A stretch of 47,872 bases of DNA from Deltaproteobacteria bacterium (GTDB taxonomy: Bacteria > Myxococcota > UBA727 > VGSZ01): the NCBI GenBank assembly GCA_020850995.1, contig JADZDP010000151.1, positions 1 through 47,872 of the forward strand, given 5' to 3'. Each line of letters begins with the position of its first letter. The first letter of the stretch is position 1. The position numbers and the translations under genes are program-made. The notes under the pieces were generated by a model. The model saw nothing but the letters and a program-made list of their open reading frames with translations. It was not told where the DNA came from and ran no database searches. Positions 1-9,181 of the stretch are shown piece after piece.

Positions 1-3
1 CTC

Positions 4-149
4 AGAATTTGGCAGGAAATCGTCGCGAGCGGACCGCTGGCAAGGCGCGGGCGGGGCCGCGAGGCGAACGTACCGAGGTACGTGACGCCGAAGCGGAGGG
101 ACCCGCAACGCAGCCAGCGGGTCGCACAGCAGATTTCCTGCCAGATTCT
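4..149. repeat. Large imperfect inverted repeat, 18-bp arms
   Basis: The arms at 4-21 and 132-149 are reverse complements with one mismatch. The interior is partly self-complementary too: gaccgctggc faces gccagcgggtc, and a central acgtac/gtacgt hairpin lies near position 70-80. The whole 146 bp could fold into one long branched stem. It follows directly on the stop codon of the minus-strand FHA gene, so it would form the 3' end of that transcript. It may be a terminator-like structure, a small palindromic repeat element or a structured RNA. Only three bases precede it in the window, so flanking direct repeats cannot be assessed. Confidence 0.6.
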
Positions 150-727
150 CAGCCGGCGCCGTTGGCGGCGGCGAGCACGCGCTCGTACAAGCTCTTGGCC
201 GTGGTCCACTGGAACACGCAGCGACCAAAGCAGATGGTGTCGCCGTCGACGATGGGCACCTTGGCGCGCGGCGGGATGCGCAGGCCGTTGTGCTTGGTGC
301 CGTTGGCCGAGCCGGTGTCGACGACGAACCACTTGAGCGGCGACTGTGGGTCGCGCACGAAGTAGGCGTGCAGCTTCGAGACGGTCTTGTGCGGCACGCA
401 GATGTCGTTGGTCTCGCTGCGCCCGAGGAAGATGCGGTCCTGCGCCGGTGCCGCTGCGGGCTTCTTCACTGAGATCACCCAGTGGCGGATGCGGAAGGTG
501 TCGGCGCCCGGCTTTTGCGCGTCGCTCGGCTCCTCGCCGGCCTGGGTGGGCCGCGCGCGCTCCGCGGTGGGCTCCTCGGTCACCAGCGTGGAGAAGCGGA
601 ACTCCTCCTCGAGCACCTCGCGCCCGAACAGGAAGGGGTGCTGGTAGCGCGCGCCGAACGCCTCTGCCGTCATCGACTTGGCGACGGCGATGTAGTCGTT
701 GACGGTCTTGTGGGGCTGCGCGTTCAT
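149..727 (-). CDS. FHA-domain protein
   Basis: Cytoplasmic protein of 192 aa with a C-terminal forkhead-associated domain at about residues 80-175. The phosphothreonine-binding signature is complete: GRS at 102-104, SKLH at 117-120 and NGT at 142-144. FHA domains bind phosphothreonine and usually act as adaptors for Ser/Thr kinases. The N-terminal 75 residues match nothing I recognise. The gene starts 52 bp after the biotin carboxylase on the same strand and is probably co-transcribed with it. A Ser/Thr kinase lies on the other side of that gene and is an obvious candidate partner, which is inference from proximity. No clear Shine-Dalgarno precedes the ATG. Confidence 0.88.
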   Translation of the reverse strand: MNAQPHKTVNDYIAVAKSMTAEAFGARYQHPFLFGREVLEEEFRFSTLVTEEPTAERARPTQAGEEPSDAQKPGADTFRIRHWVISVKKPAAAPAQDRIFLGRSETNDICVPHKTVSKLHAYFVRDPQSPLKWFVVDTGSANGTKHNGLRIPPRAKVPIVDGDTICFGRCVFQWTTAKSLYERVLAAANGAG

Positions 728-779
728 GCGGCGGGGGGCAGGCTAGCAGAGTCCTTGGCGGGCTGCCCGGCCTCCCCGC

Positions 780-2123
780 TCATGCCTTGAGGCCAAGGCG
801 CTCCTCGATGAACGCCGTGGTGGTGTGGCCGGCCTGGAACTGCTCGTCATCGAGAATGCGCTTGTGCATCTCGAGGTTGCTCTTGAGCCCACCGATGCTG
901 GTGCGCTCGAGCGCCGCGCGCAGCCTGGCGATGGCCTCGGCCCGTGAGGCGCCATGGCCGATCACCTTGGCCAGCAGCGAGTCGTAATAGGGCGGCACCA
1001 CCGAGCCGCTCTCCACGCCCGCGTCGACGCGGATGCCGTCGCCGGCGGGCCAGGTCACCTCGCCCAGGGTGCCGGGCTGCGGGAAGAAGCGCTTGTCGGG
1101 GTCCTCGGCGCACACGCGCAATTCGATGGCGTGCCCACGGCGCTCGAGCGCGGGCAGCGACAGCGGCTCGCCCGCGGCCACGCGCAGCTGGTGCTCCACC
1201 AGGTCGATGCCCAAGGTGGCCTCGGTGATGGGGTGCTCCACCTGCAGGCGCGTGTTCATCTCGAGGAAGTAGAAGTTCTTGTGCTCGTCGGCCACGAACT
1301 CCACGGTGCCGGCGTTCTCGTACCGAACGGCGCGGGCGGCCCTGACGGCCGCATCGCACAGGCGCGCGCGCGTGTCGTCGTCGAGCAGGGGGCTCGGCGT
1401 CTCCTCCAGCACCTTCTGGTTGCGTCGTTGCACCGAGCACTCGCGCTCGAACAGGTGGACCACGTTGCCGTGCTTGTCGCCCAGCACCTGCACCTCGATG
1501 TGGTGGGGGCGCTCGATGAGCTTCTCGATGAAGACCCGGGGGCTGCCGAAGAACTGCTCGCCCTTCTTCCGCGCGTCCTCGAAGGCCGAGCGCAGCTGCT
1601 TGTCATTCTTGCAGCGGGCCATGCCGATGCCGCCGCCGCCCGCCGAGGCCTTGAGCATGACGGGCCAGCCGACGGCCTCCGCGGCCTTGACCGCGTCGTC
1701 CTCGTGCTCGAGGGCGTGGACCGGCCCCGGCACCACCGGCACCCCCGCCTCGATCATGGCGATCTTGCTCTCGATCTTGCTGCCCATGGCGCGGATCGAG
1801 TGCACCGAGGGGCCCACGAAGGTGACCCCCGCGTCCAGGCACGCGGCCACCAGGTTCTCGCTCTCCGAGAGGAAGCCGTAGCCAGGGTGCAGCCCGTCGG
1901 CCCCGGAGCTCTTGAGGGCGGCCACGATGGCGTCGACGTTGGCGTAGCTCTCTTTGGGGGGCGGAGGCCCGAGCAGCACCGCCTCGTCCGCCTCGCGCAC
2001 GAAGGGCGCCGCGCGGTCGGCCTCGGAGTAGACGGCCACCACCCTGATGCCCATGCGGCGGGCGGTGCGGCCGATGCGGCGGGCGATCTCGCCCCGGTTC
2101 GCGATGAGGAGCTTCTTGATCAT
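780..2123 (-). CDS. accC: Biotin carboxylase (acetyl/acyl-CoA carboxylase subunit)
   Basis: The 447-aa length is normal for AccC. It carboxylates biotin on the carrier protein using ATP and bicarbonate, the first half-reaction of acyl-CoA carboxylases. It begins MIKKLLIANRGEIA and keeps the ATP-grasp glycine loop (KASAGGGGIGM) and the EMNTRLQVEHP active-site segment. The loop has Ile where most AccC proteins have Arg. The start was chosen by homology and by a GGAGG site 7 bases upstream; a longer in-frame reading back to 2222 would overlap the kinase gene start. No accB or carboxyltransferase gene is in the window, so whether it serves acetyl-CoA or another acyl-CoA carboxylase is open. It is divergent from the Ser/Thr kinase. 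Confidence 0.93.
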   Translation of the reverse strand: MIKKLLIANRGEIARRIGRTARRMGIRVVAVYSEADRAAPFVREADEAVLLGPPPPKESYANVDAIVAALKSSGADGLHPGYGFLSESENLVAACLDAGVTFVGPSVHSIRAMGSKIESKIAMIEAGVPVVPGPVHALEHEDDAVKAAEAVGWPVMLKASAGGGGIGMARCKNDKQLRSAFEDARKKGEQFFGSPRVFIEKLIERPHHIEVQVLGDKHGNVVHLFERECSVQRRNQKVLEETPSPLLDDDTRARLCDAAVRAARAVRYENAGTVEFVADEHKNFYFLEMNTRLQVEHPITEATLGIDLVEHQLRVAAGEPLSLPALERRGHAIELRVCAEDPDKRFFPQPGTLGEVTWPAGDGIRVDAGVESGSVVPPYYDSLLAKVIGHGASRAEAIARLRAALERTSIGGLKSNLEMHKRILDDEQFQAGHTTTAFIEERLGLKA

Positions 2124-2155
2124 GGGGACCTCCGTCCAGCACGGGTGGCCCGCTT

Positions 2156-2185
2156 TTGGTACGAGGACGTGCGACACGCTAGAGT
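2156..2185 (+). promoter_or_regulatory. Candidate sigma-70 promoter of the kinase gene
   Basis: TTGGTA (2156-2161) and TAGAGT (2180-2185) are separated by 18 bp in the 73-bp divergent gap. Transcription would begin only a few bases before the kinase ATG. No Shine-Dalgarno is visible there, so the mRNA may be nearly leaderless. Prediction by eye only. Confidence 0.3.
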
Positions 2186-2196
2186 CTTTCGCGATC

Positions 2197-4173
2197 ATGG
2201 TCGCTACTCCCGCGGAGAGCACCGACGAAGACGTCCCCCCAGGGACCGTCGTGCTTGGCCGCTACCAGATTCTCGGCAAGCTCGCTCAGGGCGGCATGGC
2301 CGAGGTGTACCTGGCGCGCCAGGTGGGACCGGGGGGCTACCAGAAGCTCGTGGTCATCAAGCGGGTGCGGCCGCACCTGGCGAAGGACCAAGACTTCGTT
2401 GGCATGTTCGTCAACGAGGCGCGCCTGGCCGCCATGATCAACCACCCCCACGTGGTGCAGATCTTCGACCTGGGCGAGGACGACAACGCCCGCGGCGGCG
2501 CCGACTGGTTCCTCGCCATGGAGTACCTCGACGGGCGCGACATGCTGCAGGTGGGCCGCGCCTGCCGGGCGCACAACAAGGCCGTGCCCTTCGACGTGAC
2601 CGCGCGCATCATCTCGGACGCATGCTCTGGGCTCGAGCACGCGCACAACCTGCGCGGCGCCGACGGCAAGCTGCTCGACCTCGTGCACCGCGACATGTCG
2701 CCTGAGAACGTCATCATCACCTTCGAAGGTCAGGTGAAGGTGGTCGACTTCGGCATCGCCAAGGCGCGCGACAACTCCATCCGCACGCAGGCAGGCCAGA
2801 TCAAGGGCAAGCTCGGCTACGTGGCGCCCGAAGCCATCCTCGGCAAGCCGGTGGACGCGCGGGCCGACATCTTCGCCATCGGCGCCACCCTCTACCTCTT
2901 CCTGTCGGGCCGCCCGGCCTTTTCCGGCGCCACCCCCATGGAGATCTTCGAGCGCTCGCTCAAGTCGCCGCCGGCGCCCTCGGAGGTCAACACCCGGGTG
3001 CCACCGGTGCTCGACCAGATCTGCGTGCGCGCGCTGGCGCAGGATCGCGACCAGCGCTACCGCACGGCGGGCGAGGTGCGCACGGCGCTCGACGCGTACT
3101 TGACCTCGACCGGTCGCCCCTTGGGCCCGCCGCAGCTCGCGCAGTTCATGCGCATCCTGTTCCCGCCCGACAAGGATCCGGTGCGCCAGCGCATCGACGG
3201 GCTGGTGGCGTCGGCGCAGGGCTTCGAGGTGCCGAAGACGCGCGCTCCCCAGGGGGCCCCCGCCTCGAGCTCTCCCCGCTCCATCAGCGTGCCCCAGCTG
3301 CCGAGAGCGCCGACGCCCGCTGCGGTCTCGGAGAACACGGCAGTGTCGGGGCCCGATCGCACCATGCCCTCCATCGCGCCCCGCGCGGTGGAGATGCCGA
3401 GCCAGCACCCGAGCTCGGGAAGCGCCACCGTGCAGGCCCCGCGCCCCGCCGTGGCGCCAGCGCCGGTGCGCGCGCCCGTGCCAGCGGCTGCAGCGCGGCC
3501 GGCCACACCCTTCCGGTCGGTGGGGGTCTCCGATGAGATCCCCGACGTGTCGAACCCCCGAGGGACCTACCCGCCGCCGCCCTCCGAGGACGACGGCCGC
3601 ACCCATGTCTCGAGCTCACCGCTCGGCCCGGTGACGGCAGAGGCAGAGGTCATCGCCACCATCGACGCGAGCCCGCCGCTGCGCGCCCCGGTCAGCGCCA
3701 GCGCGCGTGCGGCGCTCGACGAGCCAACCCTGGGTATCGACGTGGAGGTCGACGGTGGTGGTCGCACTGATGTGAGCAACAACTTGGGGGCCGCGCGCGC
3801 CGCCCTCGATGACGAAGATCTGCTGTCGGACGATGCCCAGGCGGCGGCAACGGTGCGGACCGTCGCGACCTCCATGCCCCCCGTGCCCTCCGGCGACGAC
3901 GTGGCCGAAGCGATCACCGTGTTGCGCGGCCCGTCGAGCGGCCTGAGCTCACTGCCGGACCCGTCGGCGCAGCCGGAGGTGAGCGGCAGCCTGTTCGCGC
4001 CACCAGCGCCAGAGCTCGCGCGCGAGGATCTCGTCGATGCGTCTCCTGCAGCAGCGCATCCCGGTGCAAGTGGTGAGATCTCGATTGCTTTGCGCCTCAC
4101 CATGGCGGCACTCGGTATTGCAACTGGGGCCGCGATCATCATTGCTGCGCTAATATTGCTGGGTAAAATCTGA
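2197..4173 (+). CDS. Membrane-anchored Ser/Thr protein kinase (Pkn type)
   Basis: Eukaryote-like protein kinase of 658 aa. The kinase domain spans about residues 20-290 with a glycine loop (LAQGGMAEV), catalytic Lys55 in VIKRV, HRDMSPEN with Asp166, and DFG Asp184. A Pro/Ala/Ser-rich, probably disordered region of some 330 residues follows. One transmembrane helix at about 633-655 ends almost at the C-terminus, leaving little or no extracytoplasmic sensor. This layout is common among the many kinases of myxobacteria. The start is the ATG closest to the conserved domain; an upstream reading would run through accC. It faces accC and an FHA gene, suggesting a phosphorylation-dependent partnership (inference). 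Confidence 0.93.
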   Translation: MVATPAESTDEDVPPGTVVLGRYQILGKLAQGGMAEVYLARQVGPGGYQKLVVIKRVRPHLAKDQDFVGMFVNEARLAAMINHPHVVQIFDLGEDDNARGGADWFLAMEYLDGRDMLQVGRACRAHNKAVPFDVTARIISDACSGLEHAHNLRGADGKLLDLVHRDMSPENVIITFEGQVKVVDFGIAKARDNSIRTQAGQIKGKLGYVAPEAILGKPVDARADIFAIGATLYLFLSGRPAFSGATPMEIFERSLKSPPAPSEVNTRVPPVLDQICVRALAQDRDQRYRTAGEVRTALDAYLTSTGRPLGPPQLAQFMRILFPPDKDPVRQRIDGLVASAQGFEVPKTRAPQGAPASSSPRSISVPQLPRAPTPAAVSENTAVSGPDRTMPSIAPRAVEMPSQHPSSGSATVQAPRPAVAPAPVRAPVPAAAARPATPFRSVGVSDEIPDVSNPRGTYPPPPSEDDGRTHVSSSPLGPVTAEAEVIATIDASPPLRAPVSASARAALDEPTLGIDVEVDGGGRTDVSNNLGAARAALDDEDLLSDDAQAAATVRTVATSMPPVPSGDDVAEAITVLRGPSSGLSSLPDPSAQPEVSGSLFAPPAPELAREDLVDASPAAAHPGASGEISIALRLTMAALGIATGAAIIIAALILLGKI

Positions 4174-4178
4174 AAAAG

Positions 4179-4255
4179 CACCAGCAATAGCCTCGTGTAT
4201 CTACATGCTGATGGGTATCAAATTCCGGCACGATACGACCGTTGTATTGCTGGTG
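4179..4255 (+). terminator. Inverted repeat after the kinase gene
   Basis: Perfect 11-bp inverted repeat, caccagcaata (4179-4189) against tattgctggtg (4245-4255), starting 6 bp after the kinase stop codon. The 55-nt interior contains further short complementarity (tcgtgtatc against gatacga). It has no U-tract and a long loop, so it is either a weak terminator or another structured RNA element. A third copy of attgctgg lies just upstream, inside the kinase gene. Confidence 0.35.
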
Positions 4256-4512
4256 TCGGCGGTCCGGCCGGCAGCTGCCCCGACTTGTGATCGGGGGCAT
4301 GTATCGGCGCGCCCACCCCCTGTCTCACACCTGAGGTGATCTCGGATTGTCGATCACCTTCGCGCACTTAGCGCTGCGCAAGGCCCCTTGCGAAAAAAAG
4401 CGCGTCGCGCACGAAAAAACAACGCAACACCACTAAAACAAAAACAAAAACACCTGAACGCGCTGCGGCGCGACACTCCGATCGACCGCGCGAATTCACA
4501 GCTTTTCCCCAG
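4256..4512. other. Non-coding spacer with short hairpins and A-rich tract
   Basis: No convincing gene. A perfect 8-bp hairpin, aggtgatc/gatcacct, spans 4334-4359. A cgcaagg/ccttgcg hairpin near 4377-4392 is followed by A residues on the plus strand, so it is not an intrinsic terminator in either direction. A notably A-rich stretch (about 4390-4455) contrasts with the GC-rich surroundings. I see no cobalamin-riboswitch B12 box on either strand. Confidence 0.5.
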
Positions 4513-4560
4513 CATCGAGATCTAGGGGGCCAAGGCCCCGTGAACGCCCATATTTTGTGC
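4513..4560 (+). promoter_or_regulatory. Candidate tandem NrdR boxes upstream of nrdJ
   Basis: The 16-mer at 4545-4560 (cgcccatattttgtgc) matches most of the remembered NrdR-box consensus acaCwAtATaTwgTgt. A weaker match (catcgagatctagggg, 4513-4528) sits 32 bp upstream, about three helical turns, which is the usual pairing distance. NrdR is the ATP/dATP-sensing repressor of ribonucleotide reductase genes, so the position before nrdJ makes sense. The upstream box matches only about half the positions. Confidence 0.45.
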
Positions 4561-4590
4561 TTGTGTGCGCTGGGATGGCAGCAGGGGCCG

Positions 4591-4619
4591 TTGACGCGCG
4601 GCTCGCGTTCCGTGATACG
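4591..4619 (+). promoter_or_regulatory. Candidate promoter of nrdJ
   Basis: TTGACG (4591-4596), a 17-bp spacer and GATACG (4614-4619). The -35 is good and the -10 weak. It lies about 30 bp downstream of the candidate NrdR boxes and about 200 bp before the nrdJ start, implying a long 5' leader. Confidence 0.3.
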
Positions 4620-4820
4620 AACCCTCCCACGCGCTTCGAACCGGCTCCTTTCCAAAAGGAATTCGGAACGAACGCAGGATGCGGAATCAGAGTCGCGTGA
4701 AACCGCGGCGATTATGGGTTTTGCGCTCCACCAGGAGCGCGGGGGATGTCTTACTCAGCAGCAGCGAGGCCCGGCCCGAACGCGACACCAGGCCGGACGA
4801 GACGCAGCAAGGGAGGCTCG

Positions 4821-7817
<2,997 letters not shown>

Positions 7818-7829
7818 GGGGTCCATCGC

Positions 7830-7884
7830 TCGAGGCCACGTCTGGCTCCGCCCTGTCGCGGGACAGGGAGCCACGTGGCCTCGA
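7830..7884 (+). terminator. Long hairpin after nrdJ
   Basis: Perfect 12-bp outer stem, tcgaggccacgt (7830-7841) with acgtggcctcga (7873-7884), continued by nearly complete pairing of ggctccgccctgt with acagggagcc. It lies 13 bp after the nrdJ stop. No U-tract follows, so it may be a GC-type terminator, an RNA-stabilising 3' structure or a small palindromic repeat. Confidence 0.55.
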
Positions 7885-7931
7885 GATCCGATCATCGATC
7901 GCGGCGGGCCCGCGATCACGGGGATGATGAC

Positions 7932-8138
7932 GTGCACGACAACCACAAGTGGCGACGCTTGCCGCTCAAGAGCAGCTGGTACGACGATCACTACGGCTGG
8001 GACCCGACGCCGCGCGAGGCCATCGAGAACCGCCTCGGCGCCTTCGACCGGCTGCGCCTCACCCACGACGAGGAGGACGCCGGCTCGGCGTCCATCGAAC
8101 GCCTGTTCGACCTCTTCGACCCAAGCAGGCAAGGCTGA
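7932..8138 (+). CDS. Small hypothetical protein
   Basis: About 68 aa, acidic and aromatic-rich at the N-terminus (HKWRRLPLKSSWYDDHYGWDP), with no signal peptide or membrane segment. I do not recognise the family. The GTG start was chosen because it follows a ggggatgat purine-rich stretch; another in-frame GTG at 7875 would place the coding region inside the nrdJ hairpin and is less likely. It runs into the next small gene with a 5-bp gap, so the two are probably translated together. Confidence 0.5.
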   Translation: MHDNHKWRRLPLKSSWYDDHYGWDPTPREAIENRLGAFDRLRLTHDEEDAGSASIERLFDLFDPSRQG

Positions 8139-8143
8139 GCGCC

Positions 8144-8413
8144 ATGAAGCGGGCCAAAGCCAGCGTGGTGTGGGAGCTGGTCGACGCCGAAGGCGCGCAG
8201 CGCCTGGTGGTCGACGTAGACGCGCCGCTGCGTCCCTTCGGCGCCGATCCGACGCCGCCCTACGGCGTGCGGGCCCCCGACCCTTTCGATGAGCCCACGG
8301 TCGTCGACGAGGCGGAGGCGGCGCCAGCGGCGGCCCCTGCGGCGCCAGCAGCAGCGGCGGCGCCCACAGAGGCGCTGCTCAAGGCTTTGCGCGCCCGCAC
8401 GCAACGCCCGTAG
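8144..8413 (+). CDS. Small hypothetical protein with Ala/Pro-rich tail
   Basis: An 89-aa product. Residues 1-50 form a plausible small beta-rich unit (KASVVWELVDAEGAQRLVVDV). An Ala/Pro/Glu-rich linker follows, then a short basic helix (EALLKALRARTQ). No family recognised. It begins 5 bp after the preceding small gene. A GC-rich hairpin just downstream suggests the transcription unit ends here. Confidence 0.5.
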   Translation: MKRAKASVVWELVDAEGAQRLVVDVDAPLRPFGADPTPPYGVRAPDPFDEPTVVDEAEAAPAAAPAAPAAAAAPTEALLKALRARTQRP

Positions 8414-8414
8414 G

Positions 8415-8437
8415 GCGCTCGGCGCGGCGCCGAGCGC
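8415..8437 (+). terminator. GC-rich hairpin
   Basis: gcgctcgg (8415-8422) pairs perfectly with ccgagcgc (8430-8437) around a 7-nt loop, directly after a stop codon. No T-tract follows, so termination is only suggested by position. Confidence 0.35.
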
Positions 8438-8519
8438 GCACCGCAGCGGTCCCGCGAGCACGGGCGCGGGGCGCCGCGCGTGCTCGACGGTGGCCTCGCC
8501 GCGGGTGCAGGCTCTCGGG

Positions 8520-9086
8520 ATGACGCACCGCGCGCGCCGAGTTGTCAGCGTGGGGCTGGCGGCGATTCCCGCGCTTGGGCTTGGGCTCCTGCTTGCGAGC
8601 GAGGTGGTCGGCATCGACATGGAGCACGCCGCGAGCCCCCGCCTGTACCTGCCGAGCGACGCGCCGGCACGGGAGATCGTGATCGTGCTCGGCGCGCCGG
8701 TGGGCACCATGCTCGGCTGGCGCATGGACGCCGCCTGCGCGCTCATCGAGCGCGGCGCGGCCGAGCGCATGCTGCTGACGGGCGCGCAGGACGAGCTCCC
8801 CTTCATGCGCGAGCGCGCCGCCGCTTGCCTGCCGCCCGAGCGCGTGCTCGTCGACGACCAGGCGGCGCGCACGCTCGACAACCTGCGAAACGCGCGGCTG
8901 CGTTTCGGCGTGGTCGCCGCGCTCGTGGTCACGCAGCGCTTCCACCTGCCGCGCGCGTTGGCGCTGGCTGACGCCGTCGGCATCGACGCCCTCGGGGTCA
9001 TTGCCGAGGGCGAGCCCGACCTGCGCGGCCGCCTGCGCGAGCGCTTCGCGCGCCTGCGAGCCTTGGTGGACCGGGCGCAGCGCTGA
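8520..9086 (+). CDS. DUF218/SanA-YdcF family protein
   Basis: A 188-aa protein with one N-terminal membrane anchor (about residues 7-26) followed by a DUF218 domain. Recognisable features are the first strand IVIVLGAPVG, an Asp/Ala helix, LLTGA, the segment TLDNLRNARLRF that corresponds to the family's T-x-x-N-A-x-x motif, and LVVTQRFHLPRAL. SanA/YdcF relatives are linked to envelope integrity and vancomycin tolerance in enterobacteria, but the reaction is not established. Upstream codons in the same frame are Arg-rich and look non-coding, so the ATG nearest the hydrophobic segment was chosen. Confidence 0.8.
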   Translation: MTHRARRVVSVGLAAIPALGLGLLLASEVVGIDMEHAASPRLYLPSDAPAREIVIVLGAPVGTMLGWRMDAACALIERGAAERMLLTGAQDELPFMRERAAACLPPERVLVDDQAARTLDNLRNARLRFGVVAALVVTQRFHLPRALALADAVGIDALGVIAEGEPDLRGRLRERFARLRALVDRAQR

Positions 9087-9181
9087 CCCATCGGACGGGC
9101 GCGGCACGTGCTGGCGTCACCAAGAGCCCGCTGGCGCAAAACCCCTCCGCAGGGCGAGGATCCGTGCCGAGGAACCACGCC

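Noticed and set aside
954..2196. Long plus-strand open frame opposite accC
   Set aside because: It is the antisense shadow of accC: His/Ala/Arg-rich, with no family features, while the minus strand encodes a full biotin carboxylase.
4377..4399. Hairpin cgcaagg/ccttgcg followed by seven A residues, considered as a terminator
   Set aside because: The A-run is on the wrong side for either strand: T residues would precede, not follow, the hairpin on the minus strand.
4174..4820. Cobalamin riboswitch before the B12-dependent nrdJ
   Set aside because: No B12-box-like sequence on either strand. Such riboswitches usually repress B12-independent alternatives, so none is expected here.
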